Shown in pieces: positions 32,803-41,559 of a DNA stretch of 64,000 nt. Within the stretch, counting starts at the first letter, position 1; each line of letters opens with the position of its first letter. A program made the position numbers and the translations under genes. The DNA is from Clostridiales bacterium (GTDB lineage Bacteria > Bacillota > Clostridia > Oscillospirales > Oscillospiraceae), in assembly GCA_004551945.1 (NCBI GenBank), contig SFPN01000002.1:1-64000 (forward strand), read 5' to 3'. The notes below the pieces were generated by a model that was not told the origin of the DNA, ran no database searches, and was given only the letters and a program-made list of their open reading frames with translations.

Positions 32803-32866
32803 TGCTATGCTCCCTCTACGAGAGACAGTGAAATAGAACACTGTCTCTCGTAGAGGGAGCATAGCA
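32803..32866. repeat. 28-bp perfect inverted repeat with 8-base loop
   Basis: Arms 32803-32830 and 32839-32866 are exact reverse complements; loop AAATAGAA. There is no T tract on either side, so it is not a standard intrinsic terminator, and arm composition is mixed (about half GC). It lies 26 bases after the stop of the truncated-looking gene and 45 bases before the GntR promoter. It could be a miniature-transposon remnant or an RNA processing hairpin. Confidence 0.85.
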
Positions 32867-32910
32867 ATACCCGGCCGGGGGTTATTTTTCTCCAGATTCG
32901 CAATTCCCCC

Positions 32911-32948
32911 TTGACAGTGGGATACTGACCGGGTATACTGTGTATACC
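32911..32948 (+). promoter_or_regulatory. Promoter and operator of the GntR-ABC operon
   Basis: TTGACA (32911-32916), 17-base spacer, TATACT (32934-32939). A perfect palindrome GGTATAC-TGT-GTATACC (32932-32948) covers the -10 box and start site, as expected for an autorepressing YtrA-type GntR regulator. Confidence 0.85.
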
Positions 32949-32975
32949 GTACATGAACAGAATGGATGGTGCCAT

Positions 32976-33353
32976 GTGAATATTCTCATCAGCAACGCCA
33001 ACGACAAACCCATCTACGAGCAGATCTGCACCCAGATTAAAAACGCCGTTCTGGCCGGGGCGCTGCGCCCCGGGGACGCTTTGCCCTCCATCCGGTCCCT
33101 GGCCAAGGACCTGCGGGTGAGCGTCATCACCACCAAGCGGGCCTACGACGAGCTGGAAAAGGACGGGTATCTCTACACCGTCCCCGGCAAGGGCTGCTAC
33201 GTGGCAGAAAAAAACACCCAGCTGGTCCGGGAGGCCTATCTCACCCAGATCGAAGAGCACATGACCAAGATTCTCTCTCTGGCCGCCGCCTGCGGCCTCA
33301 CCGCCGACGACCTGGCAGAGATGCTCCGCCTGCTGGCCCAAAACGACCCATAA
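32976..33353 (+). CDS. GntR-family regulator, YtrA subfamily
   Basis: 125 residues from a GTG behind GGATGG. Winged helix (IYEQICTQIKNAVLAGALRPGDALPSIRSLAKDLRVSVITTKRAYDELEKDGY) followed by only about 45 residues of helical tail: the short C-terminus that defines the YtrA subfamily. These repress ABC exporters linked to cell-envelope antibiotics or peptides. The palindrome over its promoter is the likely operator. The ABC genes follow after a 20-base gap. Confidence 0.9.
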   Translation: MNILISNANDKPIYEQICTQIKNAVLAGALRPGDALPSIRSLAKDLRVSVITTKRAYDELEKDGYLYTVPGKGCYVAEKNTQLVREAYLTQIEEHMTKILSLAAACGLTADDLAEMLRLLAQNDP

Positions 33354-33373
33354 TATCACGGGAGGTACCTCGT

Positions 33374-34228
33374 ATGAACGCCATTGAATGCCGCGATCTC
33401 ACCAAGGCTTACAAAGACTTTACCCTGGACCACATCACCTTTTCCCTGCCCGCCGGGTGCATCCTGGGCCTGGTGGGGGAAAACGGGGCAGGCAAGTCCA
33501 CCACCCTGAAGCTCCTCATGAACGCCATCCCCCGGGACGAGGGGCAGATCTCCCTTCTGGGGACCGACAACCAGAGCCCCGCCTTCCGGGACACCAAGCA
33601 GGACATCGGCATCGTCCTGGACGAGGCCTGCTTCCCCGAGGTCGTCACCCCCAAAGAGCTGGGGAAAATCATGGCCCTCACCTACCGGAACTGGGACAGC
33701 GACCGGTACCGCCGGTATCTGGACCGGTTCCGCATCCCCGAGGGGAAGAAGTTCAAGGAGTTCTCCCGGGGCATGAAGATGAAGCTGGCCATCGCCGTGG
33801 CCCTGTCCCATGGGGCCCGCCTGCTGCTGCTGGACGAGGCCACCAGCGGCCTGGACCCCATGGTCCGGGACGAAATTCTGGACGTGTTCAACGACTTCAC
33901 CCGGGAGGAGGACCACACGGTGGTGCTCTCCTCCCACATTGTCAGCGACCTGGAGAAGATCTGCGACTACATCGCCTTTCTCCACCACGGCCGGCTGGTG
34001 CTCTTTGAGGAGAAGGACCGGCTGCTGGAGGAGTACGCCCTGGTGAAGCTCACCCGGGAGCAGCTGGCGGAGCTGGACCCGGCGGCGGTGGCGGGCCGGA
34101 AGGTCACCCCCTACGGGGCCCAGGCCCTGGTCCGCCGGGACCGCATCCCGCCCCACTTCGTCACCGAGCACACCAGCCTGGAGGACATCATCCTGTTTCT
34201 GGCTCAGGAAGGAGGTTCCAAGCAATGA
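33374..34228 (+). CDS. ABC transporter ATP-binding protein, YtrB-like
   Basis: 284 residues. Walker A GENGAGKST, Q-loop region, an ABC signature that is degenerate (FSRGMKMKLAI, the usual L-S-G-G-Q replaced by F-S-R-G-M, as in other drug/bacitracin-type YtrB proteins), Walker B LLLLDEATSGLD and H-loop SSHIVSD. The C-terminal tail extends about 60 residues beyond the ATPase core. Partner of the permease that overlaps its stop by 4 bases (ATGA). Likely exports or senses an envelope-active peptide. Confidence 0.92.
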   Translation: MNAIECRDLTKAYKDFTLDHITFSLPAGCILGLVGENGAGKSTTLKLLMNAIPRDEGQISLLGTDNQSPAFRDTKQDIGIVLDEACFPEVVTPKELGKIMALTYRNWDSDRYRRYLDRFRIPEGKKFKEFSRGMKMKLAIAVALSHGARLLLLDEATSGLDPMVRDEILDVFNDFTREEDHTVVLSSHIVSDLEKICDYIAFLHHGRLVLFEEKDRLLEEYALVKLTREQLAELDPAAVAGRKVTPYGAQALVRRDRIPPHFVTEHTSLEDIILFLAQEGGSKQ

Positions 34229-34830
34229 AAGCTCTGCTGTACAAAGATTTTCTGGTCCTGTGGAAGCAAATGAAATTTGTAATCTTTATGGTGGCCATCT
34301 TCTGCCTGCTCCCCAACCTGGGCTTTGGCCTGAACAACATGTGGGTGGTCTACGCCGGCCTGGTGATCCCCACCTCCCTGCTGGCCTATGACGAGCGGGC
34401 CAGGTGGGACAATCTGGCGGAGATGCTCCCCTACTCCCCCCGCCAGCTGGTGCTCAGCCGGTATGTGTTCGGCTGGGGAGCCACCCTGTTCGCCGGGGTG
34501 TTCTACTGCATCGGCCTTCTGATCAACGGCCAGGAAAGCCTGGAGACCGGCTCCTTCGCCACCCTGGCGGCTCTGTTTTCCGTGGTGCTGGTGTTCCAGG
34601 CGGTGCTCTTCCCCCTGATCTTCCGGATGGGGGTGGAGAAGGCCAGAGTGTGCATGATCCTGGTGATCGCCGGGGTCATGGGCGTCTGGGGCGCCTCCGC
34701 CTACCTGCTGGAAAAACAGCCGGCGCTGCTGCCCCACGTTCCCCTTCCCCCGGTGCTGGTGGTGGCGGTGGTCCTCTGCCTGGCCTCGGTGAAGGCGGCG
34801 GAAAAGCAGTACGCAGGCCGGCGGTGGTGA
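34225..34830 (+). CDS. ABC-2 type permease
   Basis: 201 residues with six predicted membrane segments and a short N-terminal ALLYKDFLVLWKQ helix typical of ABC-2 permeases of the GntR/YtrA modules. It begins inside the stop codon of the ATPase gene, so the pair is translated together. No substrate can be named. Confidence 0.82.
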   Translation: MKALLYKDFLVLWKQMKFVIFMVAIFCLLPNLGFGLNNMWVVYAGLVIPTSLLAYDERARWDNLAEMLPYSPRQLVLSRYVFGWGATLFAGVFYCIGLLINGQESLETGSFATLAALFSVVLVFQAVLFPLIFRMGVEKARVCMILVIAGVMGVWGASAYLLEKQPALLPHVPLPPVLVVAVVLCLASVKAAEKQYAGRRW

Positions 34831-34879
34831 CGGAACAGCTTTCCCGCCGGCGGCGGCAGTTCACCTTTGCAACACAAAA

Positions 34880-34915
34880 CCCCCACCGTTTCTGATCGGA
34901 AACGGTGGGGGTTTT
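34880..34915. terminator. Bidirectional terminator, ABC permease and MATE gene
   Basis: 12-bp perfect stem 34880-34891 / 34900-34911, TTTT to the right, AAAA to the left. Confidence 0.9.
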
Positions 34916-34930
34916 CGCAGGCATAGAGGC

Positions 34931-36310
34931 TCATTCTCCGCCCTGCATGGCCTTGTCGGCGGAGCGGAGGGTGCGGCGGAGAAAGATGGAGCTGAGGGTG
35001 AGGGAGACCACCTCCGCGATGGGGAAGGCCAGCCACACCAGGGTGAGCACCCCCGTCCGGGCCAGCAGCCAGGCTGCGGGCAGCAGCACCAGCAGCTGGC
35101 GGCAGACGGAGACGATGAGGCTGTAGAAGGGGTTTCCGATGGCCTGGCACACGGACCCGGCGGGGATGCAGAAGCCAGCCAGGACAAAGTGGACGCCGAT
35201 GATCCGCAGGGCGGGGATGCCGATGGCCAGCATGTCCGGGGAGGCGTTGAAGAAGGACAGCAGCTGGCCGGGGATCAGCTCGAAGGCGGCGGTGCCCACG
35301 GCCATGATGCAGATGGCGGTGATGACAGCCAGCTTGATGGTCCGCTTCACCCGCTGGGCCTTTTTGGCCCCGAAGTTGTAGGCGATGATGGGCACCATGG
35401 CGTTGTTCAGGCCGAACACCGGCATGAAAATGAAGCTCTGGAGCTTGAAATAAGCCCCGAACACGGCGGTGGCGGTGGTGGTGAAGGAGATGAGGATGCG
35501 GTTCAAGCCGAAAACCATCACCGAGCCGATGCTCTGCATCAGGATGGAGGGGAAACCGATGCGGTAGATGGACTTGGCCGTGGGCCCGTGCCAGCGGACA
35601 CGGCGGATGTCCAGGTGGATGTCCTTGTTGCACTTGATGTTCAGAACAAAGGCCAGCGCGGCGGCGGTGCTCTGGCCGATCACCGTGGCCACGGCGGCTC
35701 CCGCCACCTCCAGCCGGGGGGCCCCGAAGAGGCCAAAGATCAGGATGGGGTCCAGGATGATGTTCAGCACTGCCCCGCAGATCTGGGTGCACATGGACAG
35801 GTGGGTGCGGCCGGTGGACTGGAGCAGCCGCTCAAAGGTAAACTGGAAGAACAGGCCCAGAGAGCACCCCAGGCAGATCCGGCCGTAGGCGGTGCCATAG
35901 GCCACAATCTGGGGCACGTCGGTCTGGAGCCGGAAAAAGACCCCGGAGAGGGTCAGCCCCCCTGCGGCAAAGACCAGGAAGGAGCACAGGGCCAGGAAGA
36001 TGCCCGTGTTGGCGGCCCGGTCGGCCTGGGCCTGTTCCTTGGCCCCCAGGGAGCGGGAGAGCAGGGCGTTCATGCCCACGGCGGTGCCGCCGATGACGGC
36101 GATCATCAGGTTCTGCAGCGGGAAGGCCAGGGAGACGGCGGTGAGGGCGTCCTCGCTGAGCTGGGAGACGAACACGCTGTCCACAATGTTGTAAAAGGCC
36201 TGGACCAGCATGGAGATCATCATGGGCACCGCCATGCCGCCCAGGAGCCTGCCCACAGGCAGCACGCCCATTTTGTTTTCAACCGGCGGGGAAACAGGAG
36301 TATTTGACAT
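34931..36310 (-). CDS. MATE-family multidrug/Na+ antiporter
   Basis: 459 residues, twelve membrane helices in two related halves. The first half begins PVGRLLGGMAVPMMISMLVQAFYNIVDSVFVSQLSEDALTA, the typical MATE entry with the conserved D and Q-x-x-Y-N-x-x-D. It exports cationic drugs or metabolites using a Na+ or H+ gradient. Ribosome binding site AGAGGA. It lies between the GntR-ABC operon terminator and tRNA-Phe, whose terminator precedes it, so it probably has its own weak promoter or is transcribed by readthrough. Confidence 0.92.
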   Translation of the reverse strand: MSNTPVSPPVENKMGVLPVGRLLGGMAVPMMISMLVQAFYNIVDSVFVSQLSEDALTAVSLAFPLQNLMIAVIGGTAVGMNALLSRSLGAKEQAQADRAANTGIFLALCSFLVFAAGGLTLSGVFFRLQTDVPQIVAYGTAYGRICLGCSLGLFFQFTFERLLQSTGRTHLSMCTQICGAVLNIILDPILIFGLFGAPRLEVAGAAVATVIGQSTAAALAFVLNIKCNKDIHLDIRRVRWHGPTAKSIYRIGFPSILMQSIGSVMVFGLNRILISFTTTATAVFGAYFKLQSFIFMPVFGLNNAMVPIIAYNFGAKKAQRVKRTIKLAVITAICIMAVGTAAFELIPGQLLSFFNASPDMLAIGIPALRIIGVHFVLAGFCIPAGSVCQAIGNPFYSLIVSVCRQLLVLLPAAWLLARTGVLTLVWLAFPIAEVVSLTLSSIFLRRTLRSADKAMQGGE

Positions 36311-36350
36311 GAAGCGTTCCTCTTTTCGGCGTAAAGTGGAAAGGATAACT

Positions 36351-36375
36351 AAAAAAGCAAGTCCGAAGACTTGCT
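36351..36375 (-). terminator. Terminator of tRNA-Phe
   Basis: Minus strand AGCAAGTC-TTCG-GACTTGCT (36375-36356) followed by T6 (36356-36351). Confidence 0.93.
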
Positions 36376-36380
36376 TTTTC

Positions 36381-36456
<76 letters not shown>

Positions 36457-36502
36457 GGCTGTTTCCGGTAAGGGATTTTTCCCTCGCGGACGCGCAACGA
36501 CT

Positions 36503-36530
36503 ATTATAGCAGGAACCCGGCATTTGTCAA
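36503..36530 (-). promoter_or_regulatory. Promoter of tRNA-Phe
   Basis: Minus strand: TTGACA (36530-36525), 16-base spacer, TATAAT (36508-36503). Both boxes are perfect. Confidence 0.9.
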
Positions 36531-36654
36531 CAAGAAAACGGGGAATTTGCAAAGTTTTTTCCTGTTGCTGGAGAGAGCTGTGCCGATTGGACGCTGGGAA
36601 CCGCTGCATTTAATATTCAACTCAAGAAATGCCATCGGAGGGCGCAGATTTCAG

Positions 36655-36683
36655 TTGTTCCTCCGGGGGTTTTGTGGTATGAT
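36655..36683 (+). promoter_or_regulatory. Promoter of the DUF1836-tatD-radical SAM operon
   Basis: TTGTTC (36655-36660), 17-base spacer ending TGTGG, TATGAT (36678-36683). Confidence 0.75.
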
Positions 36684-36767
36684 AGTTAAATAAAACTGAA
36701 ACAAATGGTAGCTTTTGATCGTTACCAGCGGAAGGGCCGCCCGGCGGCCCGGAAAGAGAGCGGCATC

Positions 36768-37394
36768 ATGCGATACGACAAAGAGCTGATCGCCCATAAG
36801 CTCCTGCGGTGGGAGGACTACCTCAACAACTACAAGCTTCCCGCCTGGAAGGAGCTGCCGGACATCGGCCTGTATATGGACCAGGTCATCGCCCTGCTGG
36901 GCCAGTACCTGGACTTTATCCCCGTGGAGGACCCGAAGAATAAGCCGGTCACCCCCACCACCATCAACAACTATGTGCGGCTGAAGGTCATGCCCGCCCC
37001 GGAAAAGCGGAAGTATTACCGCATCCACATTGCCTACCTGATTATGATCTTCACCCTGAAGCAGGGCACCAGCATCAACGCCATCCAGCAGCTTCTGCCC
37101 GCCTCCGCCGACGAGGAGGAGGTCAAGACCTTCTACACCAGCTATGTGGAGCGGTTACAGAAAATCGCCCTGTTCTACACCTCCCAGACCCGGGACGCGG
37201 TCCAGGACATTCTGGACCCCCAGACCGCCAACGAGGGGGCGGTGGAGAACGTCATCCTCCAGAGCATCCTCATGTCCGGCTTCTCCCGCATCCTGGCGGA
37301 GAAGCTGCTGAACCTGCGGGACGCGGACCCCCGGCAGGTGCTGGAGCTGGAGACCCAGGGCCGGGGCGGCGGAGCCGCCCGGAAGGAGGACTGA
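36768..37394 (+). CDS. DUF1836 protein, putative HTH regulator
   Basis: 208 residues from the ATG at 36768. The central region (TPTTINNYVRLKVMPAPEKRKYYRIHIAYLIMIFTLKQG) is the DUF1836 hallmark: a MerR-like helix-turn-helix followed by a helical domain. Proteins of this type are thought to act as transcription regulators; no target is known. It is the first gene of an operon with tatD and the TatD-linked radical-SAM gene (gaps of 3 bases each). Confidence 0.8.
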   Translation: MRYDKELIAHKLLRWEDYLNNYKLPAWKELPDIGLYMDQVIALLGQYLDFIPVEDPKNKPVTPTTINNYVRLKVMPAPEKRKYYRIHIAYLIMIFTLKQGTSINAIQQLLPASADEEEVKTFYTSYVERLQKIALFYTSQTRDAVQDILDPQTANEGAVENVILQSILMSGFSRILAEKLLNLRDADPRQVLELETQGRGGGAARKED

Positions 37395-37397
37395 CCC

Positions 37398-38162
37398 ATG
37401 CTCTTCGACACCCACGCCCACTACTATGCCTCCGCCTTTGACCAGGACCGGGACCAGGTCCTCGCCTCCCTGCCCGGGGAGGGGGTGGGGCTGGTGCTCT
37501 GCCCGGGCAACGACCTGGCTACCTCCCGGGAGAGCATCCGGCTGGCGGAGAAGTACCCCTATGTGTACGCCGCCGCCGGGGTCCACCCGGAGGACGCTCT
37601 GGGCCTGCCCGATGACTGGCTGGACCAGGTGGAGGCCATGGCCGCCCACCCCAGGGTGAAGGCCATCGGGGAGATCGGCCTGGACTACTACTGGAAGGAG
37701 GTCCCCCACGACCTGCAGAAGGAGGTCTTTCGGGCCCAGCTGGCCCTGGCGGAGAAGCTGAACCTGCCGGTGATCGTCCACGACCGGGAGGCCCACGGGG
37801 ACAGCCTGGCCATCGTCAAGGAATTCCCCAACGTCCGGGGGGTGTTCCACTGCTACTCCGGCAGCGCGGAGGACGCCAAGACCCTCATTAAGCTGGGGTG
37901 GTACCTGTCCTTCACCGGCACCATCACCTTCAAAAACGCCCGGAAGGCCCCGGAGGTCATCGCGGCGGTACCCATGGACCGGATCATGGTGGAGACCGAC
38001 TCCCCCTACATGGCCCCCACCCCCTTCCGGGGGAAGCGGTGCGACTCCCGGTATGTCTACCGGATGGCGGAGACCATTGGGGAGATTAAGGGCCTGAGCC
38101 GGGAGGACGTGGAGCAAATCACCACGGAAAACGGAAAACGTCTGTTTGGAATCGAGGAATAA
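37398..38162 (+). CDS. tatD: TatD-family metal-dependent DNase
   Basis: 254 residues, TIM-barrel amidohydrolase fold. Metal ligands: FDTHAHY (H-x-H), GEIGLDYY (Glu), VIVHDREA, FHCYSGS and VETDSPYMAP. TatD enzymes are 3'-5' exonucleases acting on single-stranded DNA/RNA and in DNA repair; some cleave other substrates such as D-amino-acid esters. Middle gene of the operon; the next gene is the radical-SAM protein typically linked to it. Confidence 0.95.
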   Translation: MLFDTHAHYYASAFDQDRDQVLASLPGEGVGLVLCPGNDLATSRESIRLAEKYPYVYAAAGVHPEDALGLPDDWLDQVEAMAAHPRVKAIGEIGLDYYWKEVPHDLQKEVFRAQLALAEKLNLPVIVHDREAHGDSLAIVKEFPNVRGVFHCYSGSAEDAKTLIKLGWYLSFTGTITFKNARKAPEVIAAVPMDRIMVETDSPYMAPTPFRGKRCDSRYVYRMAETIGEIKGLSREDVEQITTENGKRLFGIEE

Positions 38163-38165
38163 GCC

Positions 38166-38771
38166 ATGGATATCATCACCTATGATTACTTCGGCAGCCT
38201 GTATATCAACATGACCAACCGGTGCGACTGCCACTGCGTCTTCTGCATCCGGGACCAGGACGCCTCCGCCCTGGGGGAGCTGTGGCTGGACAAGGAGCCC
38301 ACCCGGGAGCAGGTGCTGGAAGAGATTTTGTCCCAGGATTTAAGCCAGTACGCCGAGATCGTCTTCTGCGGCTACGGAGAGCCCACCTGCCGGGCGGACG
38401 ACATGTTCTGGATCTGCGACCAGCTCCGGGCGGCGGGACGGGAGGATCTGCCCCCCATCCGGCTGAACACCAACGGCCACGGCAGCCTCATCAACCACCG
38501 GGACATCGCCCCGGAGATGCAGGGGCGGCTGGACGCGGTGTCCGTGTCCCTGAACGGGTCCAATGAGGAGGAGTACCTCCGGCTCACCCGCCCCGGGGCG
38601 GGGGGAAAGGCCTGGGAGGCCATGCTGGACTTCGTCCGCCAGGCGGCGAAGTTCGTGCCCCGGGTGATGGTCAGCATTGTGGACTACGACAAGAGCCCCC
38701 AGGAGATCGAGGCCTGCCGCCAGCTGGCGGAGAGCCTGGGCGCCGCCTTCCGGGTGCGGCCCTTCGCGTGA
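38166..38771 (+). CDS. TatD-linked radical-SAM protein
   Basis: 201 residues. The [4Fe-4S]/SAM motif C-x3-C-x2-C is seen in NRCDCHCVFC; a GYGEPTCRADD block corresponds to the G-G-E-P SAM-binding strand; LNTNGHGSLI is the third conserved strand. Size and sequence fit the small radical-SAM family that is regularly encoded beside tatD in anaerobes and in some cases fused to it. The reaction is unknown; QueE-like small barrels are structurally related. A very short gap (3 bases) couples it to tatD. Confidence 0.9.
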   Translation: MDIITYDYFGSLYINMTNRCDCHCVFCIRDQDASALGELWLDKEPTREQVLEEILSQDLSQYAEIVFCGYGEPTCRADDMFWICDQLRAAGREDLPPIRLNTNGHGSLINHRDIAPEMQGRLDAVSVSLNGSNEEEYLRLTRPGAGGKAWEAMLDFVRQAAKFVPRVMVSIVDYDKSPQEIEACRQLAESLGAAFRVRPFA

Positions 38772-38882
38772 GAGGGCTCCCCTGAGATACTCTTTTCGGG
38801 AGCGCTGACAAAGGGGCGGCTTTCGCACCGGCGGAGCAGCCTTGGAACCCCCTGCGGCAAGCACCGCCAAAGGATAAAATGA

Positions 38883-38910
38883 AACCCCCGGGGAGTGATC
38901 CCCGGGGGTT
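38883..38910. terminator. Terminator of metQ and of the tatD operon
   Basis: AACCCCCGGGG (38883-38893) / CCCCGGGGGTT (38900-38910), with T-rich flank on both sides. Confidence 0.8.
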
Positions 38911-38932
38911 GTTGTTTGCAGGAAACGTTCTC

Positions 38933-39778
38933 TCAGAACATGGGCACCACGGCGCCGGAGTAGGTCTCGTTGATGTACTCGCGGACGGCGTCGGACTGCA
39001 GGGCCTTCACCAGAGCCTGGATGGCTTCGTTGTTCTCGTTGCCTTCCTTCACGGCGATGATGTTGGCATAGGTCTGGGCGGCGTCGGAATCAGGGTCCTC
39101 AGAGGCCAGCGCGTCGGTGGCGGGGTTCAGGCCGCCCTGGAGGGCATAGTTGGAGTTGATGATGGACAGGTCCACTTCCTCCACGGTCTGGGGCAGCATG
39201 GGAGCTTCCAGCTCCTTGAACTGCAGGTTCTTGGGGTTGGAGGTGATGTCGTTGGGGGTGGCGTTCAGGCCGGCGGCGTCGTCCACCTCAATGAGGCCCT
39301 GGGCCTCCAGCAGCAGCAGAGCGCGGGCTTCGTTGGTGGGGTCGTTGGGCACGGCGATGGTGGCGCCGTCGGGCAGCTCTTCCAGAGAGGCGGTCATGCC
39401 GGGGTAAATGCCCATGGGCTCATAGTGGATCTTGGCCACGCTCACCAGGTGGGTGCCCTTATCCGCGTTGAACTGCTCCATATAGGGGGTGTGCTGGAAG
39501 AAGTTGGCGTCCACTTCCCCCTCCTCCACGGCGGTGTTGGGGGTCACATAGTCGTTGTACTCATCCACAACCAGGGTGATGCCCTGCTCAGCCAGGACAT
39601 CCACCACCTGGGCCAGGATCTCTGCGTGGGGGGTGGCGGTGGCGGCTACGGTCAGGGTGACGGCTTCGCCGGCCTCGGTGCCTTCGGTGGTCTCCTCGGC
39701 GGGGGCTTCGGCGCTGCCGCAGGCAGCCAGGCCCACGGCCATGGTCAGGGCAAGAATCAGGGACAGAATCTTTTTCAT
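38933..39778 (-). CDS. metQ: Methionine ABC transporter, substrate-binding lipoprotein
   Basis: 281 residues. Lipobox LAAC with lipidated Cys20 and a Thr/Glu-rich linker (21-40). NLPA fold: TVAATATPHAEILAQV, VDANFFQHTPYMEQF and IAVPNDPTNEARALLLL are hallmarks of MetQ. Binds L- or D-methionine outside the membrane and delivers it to MetNI. AAGGAGG seven to eight bases before the ATG. Last gene of metN-metI-metQ, separated from metI by 32 bases. Confidence 0.95.
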   Translation of the reverse strand: MKKILSLILALTMAVGLAACGSAEAPAEETTEGTEAGEAVTLTVAATATPHAEILAQVVDVLAEQGITLVVDEYNDYVTPNTAVEEGEVDANFFQHTPYMEQFNADKGTHLVSVAKIHYEPMGIYPGMTASLEELPDGATIAVPNDPTNEARALLLLEAQGLIEVDDAAGLNATPNDITSNPKNLQFKELEAPMLPQTVEEVDLSIINSNYALQGGLNPATDALASEDPDSDAAQTYANIIAVKEGNENNEAIQALVKALQSDAVREYINETYSGAVVPMF

Positions 39779-39810
39779 TTGCTGGTTTCCTCCTTAAAAA
39801 TAATGACAAT

Positions 39811-40491
39811 TTATCTCAGACGCTTGTCCATTTTGGTGGACAGCAGACTGAATACGGATTGAATCACCTGGACCAACACGATGATGAGGATCACAGTGAC
39901 CCACATCATAGAGGGTACGTTCCGCTGGTAGCCGTACCGGATGGCCAGGTCGCCCAGGCCGCCGGCGCCCACCGCACCGGCGATGGCGGTGTAGGCCAGG
40001 ATGGTAATGATGGAGATGGACGCACCCAGGATCAGGGAGGGCAGAGCCTCCGGCAGGTAGACCTTCTTCACGATCTGGAACCGGGACGCGCCCATGGACT
40101 GGGCGGCCTCCACCACCCCGGCGTCTACCTCCGCCAGGGAGGTTTCCACCATCCGGGCGATGAAGGGGGCCGCCGAGACCACCAGGGGCACGATGGCTCC
40201 CCGGACGCCCAGCTTGGTGCCCACAATAACCTTGGTGAAGGGCATGATGGCAATCATCAGGATGATGAAGGGGAGGGAGCGGCCGATGTTGATGATCCAG
40301 CCCAGGATGCGGTTGACCCATTTCTTGGGCCAGATGCCGTGGGGCTGGGTGATGTTCAGCAGCACCCCCAGGGGCAGACCCAGGACATAGGCAAAGATGG
40401 TGGAGACAATCACCATGATGAGGGTGTCCTTGGTGCCGCCAAGAAGCAGGGAGCCGTATTGGCTCCAAAAGGTGGAAATGGCGTCAAGCAT
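39811..40491 (-). CDS. metI: Methionine ABC transporter permease
   Basis: 226 residues, five to six membrane helices, with the EAA loop EVDAGVVEAAQSMGASRFQIVKKVYLPEALPSL contacting MetN. It forms the homodimeric channel. Its ATG lies inside the end of metN (8-base overlap), with GGAGG upstream of the start, so translation is coupled. Confidence 0.95.
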   Translation of the reverse strand: MLDAISTFWSQYGSLLLGGTKDTLIMVIVSTIFAYVLGLPLGVLLNITQPHGIWPKKWVNRILGWIINIGRSLPFIILMIAIMPFTKVIVGTKLGVRGAIVPLVVSAAPFIARMVETSLAEVDAGVVEAAQSMGASRFQIVKKVYLPEALPSLILGASISIITILAYTAIAGAVGAGGLGDLAIRYGYQRNVPSMMWVTVILIIVLVQVIQSVFSLLSTKMDKRLR

Positions 40492-41497
40492 GGTTGGGAA
40501 CCTCCTCTACCGTGATGTCAGGCTGGGCCTGGATATACCGGAGGGCGCGGGTGGCCTCCATGTCGTCCTGGGGCAGGCCCAGGAGCATGGTGCCGAAGGC
40601 CTTGCCGTCGATGTTCCGGGTGTCGGCCCCCAGAATGTTCACCTTCACCCCGCAGTCGATGGCCAGGGAGGCGATGAGGGGCTCGTAGGAGGAGCCGCCG
40701 TTGAAGGCGATGCGGATCACCCGGGAGGCGGGCAGATGGTCGATCTGGACCCCGTTGGGGTAGACCAGGCGGCGGCCGATGTCCGTCTGGGGGTTGGAGA
40801 AGATCTCCGCCACGTCCCCCTGCTCGGCCACCACGCCGCTGTCCAGAATGGCCACCCGGTGGCAGATCTCCTCGATGACGTTCATCTGGTGGGTGATGAC
40901 CACCACCGTGACCCCCAGGGTCTGGTTCAGCTCCTTCAGCAGGGCCAGGATGGAAAGGGTGGTGGTGGGGTCCAGGGCGGAGGTGGCCTCGTCGCACAGC
41001 AGGACCTTGGGGTTCGTGGCCAGGGCACGGGCAATGGCCACCCGCTGCTTCTGGCCGCCGGACATCTGGGCGGGGTAGGCGTTCTCCCGCTCCTCCAGGC
41101 CCACGATTTTCAGAAGCTCCCGGGCGCGCTTGACTGCCTCGGCGCGCTTGACCCCGATCAGCTCCAGGGGGAAGCAGATGTTGTCCAGGGCGCTGCGCTG
41201 CATGAGCAGGTTGAAGCTCTGGAAGATCATGCTGATGGACTGGCGGGCCTTGCGCAGGTCCTTGTCCTTCAGCTTGGTGATCTCCTGGCCGTTTACGATC
41301 ACCGAGCCGGAGGTGGGCCGCTCCAGCAGGTTCATGCACCGGACCAGGGTGGACTTGCCCGCCCCGGACAGGCCGATGATGCCGAAAATTTCCCCGGCGC
41401 GAATGTCCAGGTTGATGTCCTCCAGGGCGTGGACCGCTGTGGGGCCTTCCCCGAAGGTTTTGTTCAGATGCTGGATCTGGATGATGGATTCGCTCAC
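40484..41497 (-). CDS. metN: Methionine ABC transporter ATP-binding protein
   Basis: 337 residues from a GTG. Walker A GLSGAGKST, signature MSGGQKQRVAIARAL, Walker B LLCDEATSALD, H-loop ITHQMNVI. The C-terminal ~80 residues form the NIL (ferredoxin-like) domain that binds methionine and inhibits transport when methionine is plentiful. First gene of the operon, directly behind the T-box leader; the ribosome binding site AAGGTG is 12 bases from the GTG, which is rather distant. Confidence 0.95.
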   Translation of the reverse strand: MSESIIQIQHLNKTFGEGPTAVHALEDINLDIRAGEIFGIIGLSGAGKSTLVRCMNLLERPTSGSVIVNGQEITKLKDKDLRKARQSISMIFQSFNLLMQRSALDNICFPLELIGVKRAEAVKRARELLKIVGLEERENAYPAQMSGGQKQRVAIARALATNPKVLLCDEATSALDPTTTLSILALLKELNQTLGVTVVVITHQMNVIEEICHRVAILDSGVVAEQGDVAEIFSNPQTDIGRRLVYPNGVQIDHLPASRVIRIAFNGGSSYEPLIASLAIDCGVKVNILGADTRNIDGKAFGTMLLGLPQDDMEATRALRYIQAQPDITVEEVPNHA

Positions 41498-41559
41498 GCT
41501 GCTCTGTCACCTTACCTCTCATACGGATTCTTGATGAAACGCTTTCATTAAAAAGCTAG

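Noticed and set aside
32803..32866. Standard intrinsic terminator
   Set aside because: No T tract on either side and the stem is far longer than needed.
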